Assembly: GCA_017305455.1 (NCBI GenBank)
Contig: JAFKKO010000113.1
Coordinates: 1-64,000 of the forward strand
Length of the DNA stretch: 64,000 bases
From: Hyphomicrobiales bacterium
GTDB lineage: Bacteria > Pseudomonadota > Alphaproteobacteria > Rhizobiales > Xanthobacteraceae
Direction of reading: 5' to 3'
Positions 38,189 through 46,826 of the stretch are shown in pieces; the first letter of the stretch is position 1; every line of letters begins with the position of its first letter. A program made the position numbers and the translations under genes. The notes under the pieces are model-generated. The model saw only the letters and a list, made by a program, of their open reading frames with translations, had not been told where the DNA came from and did no database searches.

Positions 38189-38944
38189 TCACGCGCTCCC
38201 GAACGAGCCCAGTGATTTTCCGCCGCACACATAAAGCACCTGACCGTTCATATAGAACGCTTCATCGGCCGCAAACACATGAACCGCGTAAGCGACCTCG
38301 TCCGCCGAGCCGATCCGGGCGATCGGCTGCGCCTTCACCATTCGCTCCCAGACCTCAGGCTTCAAGCCGCGCGTCAGCGGCGTATCGATGAATCCTGGCG
38401 CTACGCAATTTGACGTCACATCAAACTTTCCGAGTTCGATGGCCATGGATCGCGTCAAGCCGACAACGCCGGCCTTGGCCGCGGAATAATTCGCCTGCCC
38501 CGGATTTCCGAGCCACGCCCGCGACGACACATTGATGATACGCCCGCGCTTCTGCTCCATCATGATGCGGGCAGCGGCCTTGCTGAACAGGAAATAGGAT
38601 TTCAGATTGACCGCCAGAACCGAATCCCAGTCCGCTTCCGGCATCCGCGTCAGGTAGTTGTCTTTAACAATACCGACATTGTTCACCAGAATATCCAGCG
38701 TCTGAAACCGCTCGATGGTCCTGGCGACAGCCCGATCGACATCGGCGGAATTGGTCGCATCCGCGACAACCGCGATCGCGTCTCCTCCCTTCCCGACGAT
38801 TTGGCCGACGGCCCGATCCGCGGCCGCTTCATCGCGATCGACCACAACAACCTTCGCGCCATGGGCGGCGAGGCGATTAGCAATCGCCTCGCCGATCCCA
38901 GATGCCGCGCCGGTGACGAGAGCAACTCTATCCTGAACACGCAT
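38189..38944 (-). CDS. Short-chain dehydrogenase/reductase (FabG-like)
   Basis: 251 residues, classical SDR. Cofactor loop TGAASGIGEAIA (11-22), VVDRDEAAAD after beta-2, NNVGIV, catalytic Ser in NVSSRAW and YSAAK (Tyr/Lys). Likely an NAD(P)-dependent 3-hydroxyacyl or alcohol oxidoreductase. It is the last gene of a leftward run with an ABC binding protein, thiolase-like, DUF35 and acyl-CoA dehydrogenase genes, so a role in the same acyl-CoA degradation is inferred. Confidence 0.9.
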   Translation of the reverse strand: MRVQDRVALVTGAASGIGEAIANRLAAHGAKVVVVDRDEAAADRAVGQIVGKGGDAIAVVADATNSADVDRAVARTIERFQTLDILVNNVGIVKDNYLTRMPEADWDSVLAVNLKSYFLFSKAAARIMMEQKRGRIINVSSRAWLGNPGQANYSAAKAGVVGLTRSMAIELGKFDVTSNCVAPGFIDTPLTRGLKPEVWERMVKAQPIARIGSADEVAYAVHVFAADEAFYMNGQVLYVCGGKSLGSFGSA

Positions 38945-38974
38945 TCTTCATAGCCTCTTCACGGCGTCGACCGC

Positions 38975-39979
38975 TCAGCTTCCCTTGAGATGATGAACGT
39001 TCTCGAACCACATATCCTTCCAGCTATCCGGCGCCGCCTTGATGCGGCCGACCTTCTTCATGAACAACACCGACTTCATGGTATTTTCCGGCGTTTCCAC
39101 GAATGTGATCTGCGGATCGCTGATGATCTTGACCACGTCGTCCTCGGTGATCGACTTGTCTTTCGACAGGGTCAGGTAGATCTTTGCGGCCCTCGGCTTT
39201 TCGTTGTGAATGATATCGAGCGCCTTTTTATAGGCCGCCAGAAATGCCGCATAAGTTTTCGGGTTCTTCTCTTTGAAATCGGTTGTCGTCCAGGCCATCG
39301 TCAGCGTCGCCGGCCCGCCAAGGGTATCAAAAGAATTCAGGATGGTGTGGATGTCCGGCCTTTTGAGCTGAACATAGGTGAACGGTTGAGAGGTGAAGCT
39401 GCAGGTGATTTCATTGTTCCCGGACAGAAGGGCGACCGAGCCATCCGCCTGCGACATCGCAACCGTCAGGGGATCGAGGCGCTCATAATGAGCATCTCCC
39501 CATAGCCTTGCCGCTTCCATTTGCAGAAAGACAGCTTGAGTCGACACCTTGATGGCGGGAACAACGATCTTTTCCGTGCCTTTGAAATCGTGCACCGACT
39601 TCAATTTGGGATCGCGACAATTCAGATATTCCGGCTGAGAGCTTGTCGCAACGATGCCTTTGACCTTGCCGTTGCTCTTCGCCCACAAGGTGATGAACGG
39701 CGTGATGCCCGAAAATGCAAACTGCAATTCGCCGGCGAGCATGGCGTCGGTCGCGGAATTGCCGCCGGCGAAAGTATGCCAGGAAACGGGAACGTCTCCC
39801 AAACCTGCTTTCTTCACCTCCGCCTCAATCAGCTTTTCGTGCTTCATCACCATGGTCGGCAGAAAAGCCAGGCTTTGTTGATCCGCCAGGGCAATTTTGG
39901 AAACTTCTGCCTTGGCGGGAATAACCAGACCAGCAACAAGAGAACCAATAACGAGTGACGCGATTTTTATCTTTGTCAT
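38975..39979 (-). CDS. ABC transporter substrate-binding protein (NitT/TauT/SsuA type), orphan
   Basis: 334 residues. Signal peptide about 1-24 (cleavage after PAKA). The mature protein has the two-lobe pattern of SsuA/TauA/NMT1 proteins: VSKIALADQQSLAFLPTMVMKHEKLIEAE, then VPVSWHTFAGGNSATDAMLAGELQFAFSGITPFI. No permease or ATPase gene adjoins it, so it either uses transporter parts encoded elsewhere or acts as a sensor. Its place in a CoA-catabolic operon suggests that it binds the pathway's organic acid or sulfonate. Confidence 0.85.
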   Translation of the reverse strand: MTKIKIASLVIGSLVAGLVIPAKAEVSKIALADQQSLAFLPTMVMKHEKLIEAEVKKAGLGDVPVSWHTFAGGNSATDAMLAGELQFAFSGITPFITLWAKSNGKVKGIVATSSQPEYLNCRDPKLKSVHDFKGTEKIVVPAIKVSTQAVFLQMEAARLWGDAHYERLDPLTVAMSQADGSVALLSGNNEITCSFTSQPFTYVQLKRPDIHTILNSFDTLGGPATLTMAWTTTDFKEKNPKTYAAFLAAYKKALDIIHNEKPRAAKIYLTLSKDKSITEDDVVKIISDPQITFVETPENTMKSVLFMKKVGRIKAAPDSWKDMWFENVHHLKGS

Positions 39980-40017
39980 TCTATCCTCCCTGCTTCGCTC
40001 GCGCGAATGTGCTCAGT

Positions 40018-41172
40018 TCATAGAGTAGCCTCGGTTCCAAAAAGAGCCGTCACCTGACTCGACAATGTGCCGCCGTTGCCGTGGCACAATGCAGTTTCCG
40101 CGTTCTTGATTTGCCGCTCGCCGGCGGTGCCGCGCAGTTGTTCGGCGGCTTCGATCATCGTGAAGACGCCGTACATGCCCGGATGAACGCAGGAGAGACC
40201 ACCGCCATTGGTGTTGACCGGCAGCTTGCCGCCCGGCGCAATTGCGCCATCCGCAACGAAACGCCCACCCTCGCCTTTGGGACAAAAGCCCAGATCCTCG
40301 AGAAACAGGAGCACGTTGATTGTGAACGCATCGTAGAGCTGAACCACGTCCACATCCGACGGCTTCAATCCGGCCATCGCGAATGCGCGGGTACCGGATT
40401 CGGCGGCGGCCGTCACCGTGAGGTCAGGCATCGCAGAAATCTGGCGATGCCACTGCGCCGCGGCGCCGCCGAGAAAATAGACCGGCTTCTGCTTCAGATC
40501 GCGCGCCCGTTCCGCGGACACCATAATGACGGCACCGGCTCCGTCGGTCACGAGGCAGCAGTCACGCACGGTGAGCGGATCGCACATCATGCGGGCGGAC
40601 AGCACCTCTTCGACGCTGGTCGGCTCGCGGCGATAGGCGAACGGCGTCAGTTGCGCCCATTGCCGCGCCGCCACCGCAACCCGCGCGAGGTCTTCCCGCG
40701 TCGTGCCGTATTGGTGCATGTGCCGGGCGGCGGCCAACGCATAGGCGGCCACAGGAAAGCGCGGCTTGTAAGCGCCCTCGTGAACCGGCATTTCGGCGCT
40801 GGTGGTGTGCTTGCCCGCGCCGGTGCGGGAATTGCTGCCGTAGCAGATCAGCGCGACCTCGCACAGGCCCGCACGAATCGCCATCGCGGCCTTCAATGCG
40901 TAGTCGATGAAAGAAGCCCCGCCGAGATTGGTGCTCTCCGCGATCTTCGGCTTCAAACCGAGATATTCCCCGACCGTGAGCGTGGGAAAGAAATTGACCA
41001 GATTCGCCGTGAACAGTCCGTCGACGTCGGTCAGTTTCAGCCCCGCGTCATCCAACGCCTTCGCCGCGGCTTCGGCGAGCAATTCCAGATGCGTCCGTCC
41101 CGGCGCCTCGCCGATACCGGCCATTCCGGTCCCGACGATTGCCGCGCTGCCTCGAAGTGGATGTTTTTGCAT
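40018..41172 (-). CDS. SCP2-thiolase-like protein lacking the nucleophilic Cys
   Basis: 384 residues with the thiolase fold. VVQLYDAFTINVLLFLEDLGF, NTNGGGLSCVHPGMYG and ALCHGNGG are typical of the SCP2/lipid-transfer thiolase branch. At the usual N-terminal nucleophile the sequence is STNLGGASF (80-88), with Gly where Cys should be. It is followed (12 bases upstream in the genome sense) by a DUF35 gene. The same pair forms acyl-CoA-binding retro-aldolases such as Ltp2-ChsH2 in steroid side-chain breakdown; that reaction is inferred here and not shown. Confidence 0.85.
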   Translation of the reverse strand: MQKHPLRGSAAIVGTGMAGIGEAPGRTHLELLAEAAAKALDDAGLKLTDVDGLFTANLVNFFPTLTVGEYLGLKPKIAESTNLGGASFIDYALKAAMAIRAGLCEVALICYGSNSRTGAGKHTTSAEMPVHEGAYKPRFPVAAYALAAARHMHQYGTTREDLARVAVAARQWAQLTPFAYRREPTSVEEVLSARMMCDPLTVRDCCLVTDGAGAVIMVSAERARDLKQKPVYFLGGAAAQWHRQISAMPDLTVTAAAESGTRAFAMAGLKPSDVDVVQLYDAFTINVLLFLEDLGFCPKGEGGRFVADGAIAPGGKLPVNTNGGGLSCVHPGMYGVFTMIEAAEQLRGTAGERQIKNAETALCHGNGGTLSSQVTALFGTEATL

Positions 41173-41184
41173 GTTGACGCGACC

Positions 41185-41577
41185 TCACGCGGGTTCGAAG
41201 AAAACGGCGAGCTGTTCGCCTGCCTTACGAATGACGCCGGCGACTTTCATGCCGATCTTGACTTCGCCCGGATCAATTCCGGTGACTTGCGTCATCAGCC
41301 GGGGCCCCTCAGCCAGCGTCACCATCGAAAGGTTGTAGTCGCCTCCTTTGTCGGGCGCTTGCCGGATAGTCGTCGTCGAGTAGACCTCCGCCTTGCCGCT
41401 GGCTTCGACGCATTTCAGATCGCTCGACCCGCAAACGGGGCAGAGCGCGCGCGGATAGAAAATATGCGAGGAGCATGAGGCGCAGGATTGGATCAGGATT
41501 TTTCCTGCCTCGAGTCCCAACCGAAAAACTTTTTCAGGACCATCGCCTGAAAAGCGATTGACGTCATAAACGCTCAT
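41185..41577 (-). CDS. DUF35 zinc-ribbon/OB-fold acyl-CoA-associated protein
   Basis: 130 residues. A rubredoxin-like zinc ribbon with four cysteines (CASCSSHIFYPRALCPVCGS, about 32-51) is followed by an OB fold with EVYSTTTIRQAP and VTGIDPGEVKIGMKV. Such proteins partner thiolase-like subunits and shape the acyl-CoA site. It lies directly between the acyl-CoA dehydrogenase and thiolase-like genes, so the two gene products probably form one complex. Confidence 0.9.
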   Translation of the reverse strand: MSVYDVNRFSGDGPEKVFRLGLEAGKILIQSCASCSSHIFYPRALCPVCGSSDLKCVEASGKAEVYSTTTIRQAPDKGGDYNLSMVTLAEGPRLMTQVTGIDPGEVKIGMKVAGVIRKAGEQLAVFFEPA

Positions 41578-41604
41578 CGGAGCCGTTTCCTCTCGGTTCG
41601 CGGT

Positions 41605-42753
41605 CTAACAGGCCGCCTCTTTCATCATGTTCTTGGCGATAATGATCTGCTGGATCTGGCTGGTTCCCTCGTAAAGGCGGAACAACCGGACATCGCGATA
41701 GAAACGCTCGACCTTGAAATCGGCGATATAACCCGACCCTCCATGTATCTGGACGGCTCGATCGGCGACACGCCCCAGCATTTCGGTCGAGAACAGTTTC
41801 GAGCAGGAAGCCAGCGTCGTGACGTTTTCGCCGGCGTCGCGGCGCCTCGCGGAATCGAGAACCATGCAGCGCGCCGCGTAGGTCTCCATCCGGCTGTCGG
41901 CCAGCATCGCCTGCACCAACTGGAATTCCGCGATCGCCTTGCCGAACTGCTTGCGGCTCATTGCGTAATTCAGGCTGTCCGCGATCAGCCGTTCGGCGGT
42001 GCCGACACAGGCGGCGGCGATGTGCAGCCGGCCGCGATCCAGCACCTTCATCGCGGTCTTGAAGCCTTTATTTTCCTCGCCTCCGAGCAATGCGTCCTTG
42101 GGCACGCGACAATCATCGAAGATCACATCGCAGGTGTGGCTTCCCTTCTGACCCATCTTCTTGTCGATTTTTCCGAGACTGAGACCCGGTGTGGACGCAT
42201 CGACGAGGAAGGCGGAGATTCCCGCCGCGCCTTCTCCGCCGGTTCGGGCGAATACGGTGAAGACGCCGGCTTCCGGCGCGTTGGTGATGAAACGCTTGGT
42301 GCCGTTGATGACGTAGCTGTCGCCGTCGCGAACCGCGCGCGTGCGCACGGAGGCGGAGTCAGAGCCGACGTTCGGCTCGGTCAGACAAAACGAGCCGATG
42401 ATTTCGCCGCTGGCCAGACGCGGCAGATAGCGCCGGCGCTGTTCGTCCGTCCCGTCCATGACGAGGCCTTGCGACCCTATCCCGATGGTCGTGGCAAACG
42501 CCGATCGGAATGCGCAGGACGCCCTCCCCACCTCCATCAGAACGAGCGCCTCCTCCTCCATCCCGAGACCGAGACCGCCATACTCTTCGGGGATGGTGAG
42601 AGAAAACAGACCGATCTCTTTCATTTCGGCGAGCACGTCGGGCGGAACGCGATCTTCCGCCTCCATCCGGTCTTCGTTTGGAATGAGCTTCTCGGTTACG
42701 AAGCGACTGACAGTATCGAGGAGCTGCTGGAATGTTTCTTGATCGAGCGCCAT
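41605..42753 (-). CDS. Acyl-CoA dehydrogenase
   Basis: 382 residues, FAD enzyme making a trans-2-enoyl-CoA. CLTEPNVGSDSASV (about 132-145) binds flavin and substrate, and RLYEGTSQIQQIIIAKNM near the C-terminus holds the catalytic Glu. Length is normal for the short/medium-chain family. It is the first gene of the leftward catabolic arm, 19 bases after the IclR-type regulator gene. Electron-transfer flavoprotein genes are not in the window. Confidence 0.94.
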   Translation of the reverse strand: MALDQETFQQLLDTVSRFVTEKLIPNEDRMEAEDRVPPDVLAEMKEIGLFSLTIPEEYGGLGLGMEEEALVLMEVGRASCAFRSAFATTIGIGSQGLVMDGTDEQRRRYLPRLASGEIIGSFCLTEPNVGSDSASVRTRAVRDGDSYVINGTKRFITNAPEAGVFTVFARTGGEGAAGISAFLVDASTPGLSLGKIDKKMGQKGSHTCDVIFDDCRVPKDALLGGEENKGFKTAMKVLDRGRLHIAAACVGTAERLIADSLNYAMSRKQFGKAIAEFQLVQAMLADSRMETYAARCMVLDSARRRDAGENVTTLASCSKLFSTEMLGRVADRAVQIHGGSGYIADFKVERFYRDVRLFRLYEGTSQIQQIIIAKNMMKEAAC

Positions 42754-42771
42754 AACATTCCTTTCAGGATT

Positions 42772-43647
42772 TCAGCGGTCAGCGACCAATGAGTTCGGAC
42801 CGGAGAGATGAACCATCTGCACCCCCTCCGCGAGCTGTCGTAACCTGTCGCCGAGATCCGGGATCATGCCGGGTTGGATGCGGCTGGAAGGGCCACCGCA
42901 GGTGAACGCAAGAACCTGACCGTCAGGAAGCCGCAGCGGCACGCCGACGGCGTTGATGTTCGGCTCCCAATCGCCAATCGTCGAGCAATAGCCAAACTTG
43001 TTGTATTCCTCGCACGCTGCCTCGATTCCTCGCTTGAGACGCGGCCAGTTCTGCGGATACGCCGCCTTGATGTCCGACAGCAGCTGCGAGCGCTCGGTCT
43101 CCGAAATCGCCGCGATATAGGCGCGCCCCGACGAGGTGGTCGCGATCGGAATACAGGAGCCGACGTCCAGCGGCAGCGTGACGACGGAACGATTTCGCAC
43201 CCGCTCGACAAAGATGATGTGGAGCATGTCGCGGGCGCCGAGCGAAACGGTACCGCCGCTGTAATCCGCCAACTCCTGCATCGCCGGCCGGGCCATCTGC
43301 CTGATGCCGAGATTGGCCAGAACCGGATAGCCGAGACTCAAGACGTGCGGGTGCAAACGAAACCGTCCGGTTTCGCTGCAACTGCTCAAATAGCCAAGAT
43401 AACGCAGCGTGTGAGTGAGGCGCGTCACCGTGGCTTTCGCCAATCCGGTCCGCCGGGCCAATTCGAGATTCGTGAGCGTATCGTCGCCGGGCTTGAAAGC
43501 ACTCAAGACGCTGAGGCCTCTGGCGAGAGCCGTAATCAGATAGCGATCTTCGCCGGCGGCTTTCTTCGTCGTCGCTTTTTGAGGAGCGCGCGCTTCCTTG
43601 ACGCGCGTCTTCGCTTTGCGAGATGCGGCCGCCGCGCGGCCTTTCAT
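42772..43647 (-). CDS. IclR-family transcriptional regulator
   Basis: 291 residues from the ATG at 43647. A Lys/Ala/Arg-rich N-terminal tail (about 1-33) precedes the winged HTH (about 38-95, LARRTGLAKATVTRLTHTLRYLGYL) and the effector domain (about 110-285, with VPLRLPDGQVLAFTCGG). Upstream in-frame TTG (43752) and GTG (43698) starts are possible. It lies between the two catabolic arms and a palindrome in the gap to the enoyl-CoA hydratase is its likely operator. The effector is presumably an acid or CoA intermediate of the pathway. Confidence 0.87.
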   Translation of the reverse strand: MKGRAAAASRKAKTRVKEARAPQKATTKKAAGEDRYLITALARGLSVLSAFKPGDDTLTNLELARRTGLAKATVTRLTHTLRYLGYLSSCSETGRFRLHPHVLSLGYPVLANLGIRQMARPAMQELADYSGGTVSLGARDMLHIIFVERVRNRSVVTLPLDVGSCIPIATTSSGRAYIAAISETERSQLLSDIKAAYPQNWPRLKRGIEAACEEYNKFGYCSTIGDWEPNINAVGVPLRLPDGQVLAFTCGGPSSRIQPGMIPDLGDRLRQLAEGVQMVHLSGPNSLVADR

Positions 43648-43767
43648 CTCAACGGGTGTTCGCTGCAAATCTTCGCGCTGTTTCCTCACCCTCGACCACA
43701 CAAGTTGGTTCTTCTTGCCAGGAACTATGACAGCCCCTAGATTTGCGGTCAAGAATAATAAAACTGA

Positions 43768-43784
43768 GTTTCATCTAGTGAAAC
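43768..43784. promoter_or_regulatory. Candidate IclR operator GTTTCA-N5-TGAAAC
   Basis: A perfect 6-base inverted repeat in AT-rich DNA 20 bases before the enoyl-CoA hydratase start and 120 bases before the regulator start. Its place next to the ribosome site suggests repression of the rightward arm and probably autoregulation. Confidence 0.55.
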
Positions 43785-43804
43785 TGTAAGGGAGAAGACC
43801 GATC

Positions 43805-44575
43805 ATGCAACCCGTTCTGGTCGAAAACCCCGCGCCGGGAATTACACTTCTGCGTATCAATCGTCCGCAAGCCCGCAACGCGCTCAATCTCGAAGTACGG
43901 CGTTTGATGGCTTCACAGATCGCAGCATTCAATGCCGACGCCGACATGCGATGTCTGGTCATCACCGGCAGCGAGCAGGTTTTCGCCGCTGGTGCGGACA
44001 TCGCCGAAATGGCCGACGCCGGGCCGATCGATATGATGGAGCGCGCGCCGCATCTGCTCTGGCAGGCGCTCACCGCATGTCCGAAACCCATCATTGCCGC
44101 AGTCAACGGATTTGCGCTCGGTGGCGGATGCGAGCTTGCGATGCACGCCGATATTATCGTCGCGGGTGAGGGCGCCCGCTTCGGACAGCCTGAAGTGAAA
44201 ATCGGCATTATTCCCGGCGGCGGCGGAACGCAGCGCCTGATCCGGGCCATCGGCAAATACAAGGCGATGCGCCTGATGTTGACTGGCGAATTTATCAGCG
44301 CCAGCGAAGCGGACGCCATGGGCATGGTGAGCCTTGTCGTTCCCGACAAGGAAACAGAGCCGCGCGCAATCGAAATGGCGACCCGCATCGCATCGATGCC
44401 GCAACTGGCGGTTCAGATGATCAAGGAAGTCACCATGGCCGGCGCGGATATCGCGCTCGATGCCGGACTTCAACTCGAACGCCGGGCCCTGCATGTTCTT
44501 TTCGCTTCGCAGGACAAAGGCGAAGGCATGCGCGCTTTCCTCGAAAAACGCGCCCCTCACTTCTCAGGAAGGTAA
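43805..44575 (+). CDS. Enoyl-CoA hydratase
   Basis: 256 residues, crotonase fold. The oxyanion-hole motif FAAGADIAEMADAG (about 60-73) and GGCELAMHADIIVA (about 106-119) are standard, and the catalytic Glu is in FGQPEVKIGIIPGGGGTQRL. It hydrates a 2-enoyl-CoA to a 3-hydroxyacyl-CoA, following the acyl-CoA dehydrogenase of the other arm. AGGGAGA lies about 7 bases before the ATG. It is the first gene of a four-gene rightward operon. Confidence 0.94.
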   Translation: MQPVLVENPAPGITLLRINRPQARNALNLEVRRLMASQIAAFNADADMRCLVITGSEQVFAAGADIAEMADAGPIDMMERAPHLLWQALTACPKPIIAAVNGFALGGGCELAMHADIIVAGEGARFGQPEVKIGIIPGGGGTQRLIRAIGKYKAMRLMLTGEFISASEADAMGMVSLVVPDKETEPRAIEMATRIASMPQLAVQMIKEVTMAGADIALDAGLQLERRALHVLFASQDKGEGMRAFLEKRAPHFSGR

Positions 44576-44580
44576 TGACC

Positions 44581-46107
44581 ATGACATCGCTCGTTGAAAA
44601 ACCGGATCTTGTCGTCGGCGTGGTCGGCACCGGCACGATGGGACGCGGCATCATTCAGGTGACCGCTGCCGGCGGCATTCCCGTGGTGATTTACGATTCC
44701 AAGGCCGGCGCCGCGCAGGACGCCAAGACATTCGTCTCCACGATGCTGCAACGCCTGGCCGAAAAGCAGAAAATGACGCCGGACGAAGCGAAGGCGGCCA
44801 CGGATCGCATATCCATTGCAGCGGAATTGAAAGACCTCGCCTCGTGCGACGTGGTCGTCGAAGTCATCGTCGAGAAACTCGACGCCAAGCAGGCCCTGTT
44901 CTGCGAGCTGGAAAAGATCGTTCGGCCGGACGCCATCCTGGCAAGCAACACATCTTCACTCTCGATTACATCGATCGCCTCGCGCTGCGCGCATCCGGAA
45001 CGGATCGGCGGGCTTCATTTCTTCAACCCCGTGCCGCTGATGAAACTGGTCGAGGTGATCGGCGGCGCCCGCACCGCGCCCTGGGTCATCGAGAGTCTGA
45101 CGAATCTCGGAAAGCGGATGACGCGGCAGCCGGTCGTGGTCGCCGACAGTCCCGGTTTTCTCGTCAATCACATCGGCCGGGCCTTCGTGCCGGAATCGTT
45201 GCGCATTGTTGACGAAGGCATCGCATCGCCGTCGCAGATCGATGGCATCATGAGAGATGCCGCGGGATTCCGCATGGGTCCGTTCCAACTGTTCGACATG
45301 GTTGGCGCCGATGTCGCGCATCCGGTGATGGAGTCGCTGTACGACCAGTTTTATCAGGAGCCGATGTACCGCCCTTCTCCGACGGCGCGGCGGCTCGTCG
45401 AAGCCGGAATGCTCGGGAGAAAGACCGGCGCCGGATTCTATCGCTATCAGAACGGGAATGCGGAAACGCCGCCTGAGCCGGCAAGACCGGCGCTCAATGA
45501 GAAGGTTACGGTCTGGCTCGGCGACATGGATGAGAATGCCGCTGCGGCGCTGCGGAAATTTCTGACCAACGCAACCATCGAGAGCGGCAAAAAGCCCAGT
45601 GACACGGCGCTGTGCGTGCTCGCGCCGATCGGCCTGGATCTGGCGAGCGCAATCGCATCAGAACAGCTCGATCCGTCGCGCACCATTGCGATAGACACAT
45701 TATTCGGCCTCGACAAGCGATGCACGATCATGACGAGCCCCGCCACGGCGCCCCGCTATCGCGACGCGGCGGTGGCGATGTTCGACGCCGGCCATCCGGT
45801 CACCGTGATTAACGACAGCCCCGGTTTTGTAGCGCAGCGCATTGCGGCGATGATCGTCAATGTCGGCTGCACCATCGCCCAGCTCGGCATCTCTCCGCCG
45901 GCCGATATCGATCTCGGCGCCCGGCTGGGTCTGGGCTATGCGCTTGGCCCGCTGGAATTGGGCGACAAGCTCGGCCCGGCCCGCGTGCTCCAGATTCTCG
46001 ATGCGCTTTACGCATTTTATCATGAGCCCCGCTATCGCGCGAGCCCGTGGCTCCGCCGCCGCGCCAATCTCGGTCTGTCGCTTCGCGCTCCGGAGCAGAT
46101 GACATGA
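44581..46107 (+). CDS. 3-Hydroxyacyl-CoA dehydrogenase (PaaH/HbdA type)
   Basis: 508 residues. Rossmann motif VGVVGTGTMGRGI, then SNTSSLSITSIA and HFFNPVPLMKLVEVI with the catalytic His. Two C-terminal 3HCDH domains are present (about 190-290 and 395-495), the longer arrangement seen in phenylacetate-pathway PaaH. AGGAAGG is 8 bases before the ATG at 44581; an overlapping ATG at 44575 is too close to it. It oxidises the product of the preceding hydratase with NAD. Confidence 0.93.
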   Translation: MTSLVEKPDLVVGVVGTGTMGRGIIQVTAAGGIPVVIYDSKAGAAQDAKTFVSTMLQRLAEKQKMTPDEAKAATDRISIAAELKDLASCDVVVEVIVEKLDAKQALFCELEKIVRPDAILASNTSSLSITSIASRCAHPERIGGLHFFNPVPLMKLVEVIGGARTAPWVIESLTNLGKRMTRQPVVVADSPGFLVNHIGRAFVPESLRIVDEGIASPSQIDGIMRDAAGFRMGPFQLFDMVGADVAHPVMESLYDQFYQEPMYRPSPTARRLVEAGMLGRKTGAGFYRYQNGNAETPPEPARPALNEKVTVWLGDMDENAAAALRKFLTNATIESGKKPSDTALCVLAPIGLDLASAIASEQLDPSRTIAIDTLFGLDKRCTIMTSPATAPRYRDAAVAMFDAGHPVTVINDSPGFVAQRIAAMIVNVGCTIAQLGISPPADIDLGARLGLGYALGPLELGDKLGPARVLQILDALYAFYHEPRYRASPWLRRRANLGLSLRAPEQMT

Positions 46108-46826
46108 GCGAAGAAGCCATCGTCATCACCGGGGCCAGTCGCGGGATCGGCCTTGCCCTGGTCGAACATCTTGCCGCTCAACAACACAAGATTATCGCCA
46201 TCTCGAGAAGCGCGCCCGAACAGCCCATTCCCGCCGAGTTCGTCTCGATCGACCTTGCCGACGCAGCATCCGCCCGCGACAAACTGAACGAGATTGCTTC
46301 GCGCTACAGGGTCACGCGCCTCGTCAACAACGCCGGCGCACCGTATCCCGAGCTTCTGGATGACGTCACGCTTGAGAATTATCAGGCCGCGATGGATATC
46401 AATCTTCGGGCGGCGCTGTTGTGCACGCAGGCCTTTCTTCCCGCGATGCGCCAGTCCGGCTTCGGCCGCATCGTCAACATCTCGAGCCGCGCGGCCCTGG
46501 GAAAAGAAAGACGCGCCTCCTATGGCGCGGCAAAAGCCGGCCTCATCGGCTTCACCCGCACATGCGCTCTCGAACTGGCGGCCGCTGGCGTCACGGTGAA
46601 TGCCGTCGCGCCCGGCCCCATCGCGACTGAACTTTATCTTCGCAACAACCCGAGCGATGAGAAATCCCTGCAAGCCGTTTCCTCGCGCATTCCCATGCAA
46701 CGTCTCGGGCGACCCGACGAGGTCGCCGCGGCGATATCGTTTTTCCTGAGCGACGCCGCTTCCTACGTCACCGGCCAGGTGCTTTACGTCTGCGGCGGCA
46801 CCAGCGTCGGGGTCGCACCTTTATGA
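46104..46826 (+). CDS. Short-chain dehydrogenase/reductase (FabG-like)
   Basis: 240 residues. TGASRGIGLALVE at the cofactor site, NNAGAPYPE, catalytic NISSRAALG and YGAAKAG. It overlaps the preceding stop and the following start by 4 bases each (ATGA), so it is tightly coupled in the operon. A second oxidoreductase beside a dedicated 3-hydroxyacyl-CoA dehydrogenase suggests another hydroxyl group on the substrate, for example on a ring or side chain. Confidence 0.9.
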   Translation: MSEEAIVITGASRGIGLALVEHLAAQQHKIIAISRSAPEQPIPAEFVSIDLADAASARDKLNEIASRYRVTRLVNNAGAPYPELLDDVTLENYQAAMDINLRAALLCTQAFLPAMRQSGFGRIVNISSRAALGKERRASYGAAKAGLIGFTRTCALELAAAGVTVNAVAPGPIATELYLRNNPSDEKSLQAVSSRIPMQRLGRPDEVAAAISFFLSDAASYVTGQVLYVCGGTSVGVAPL

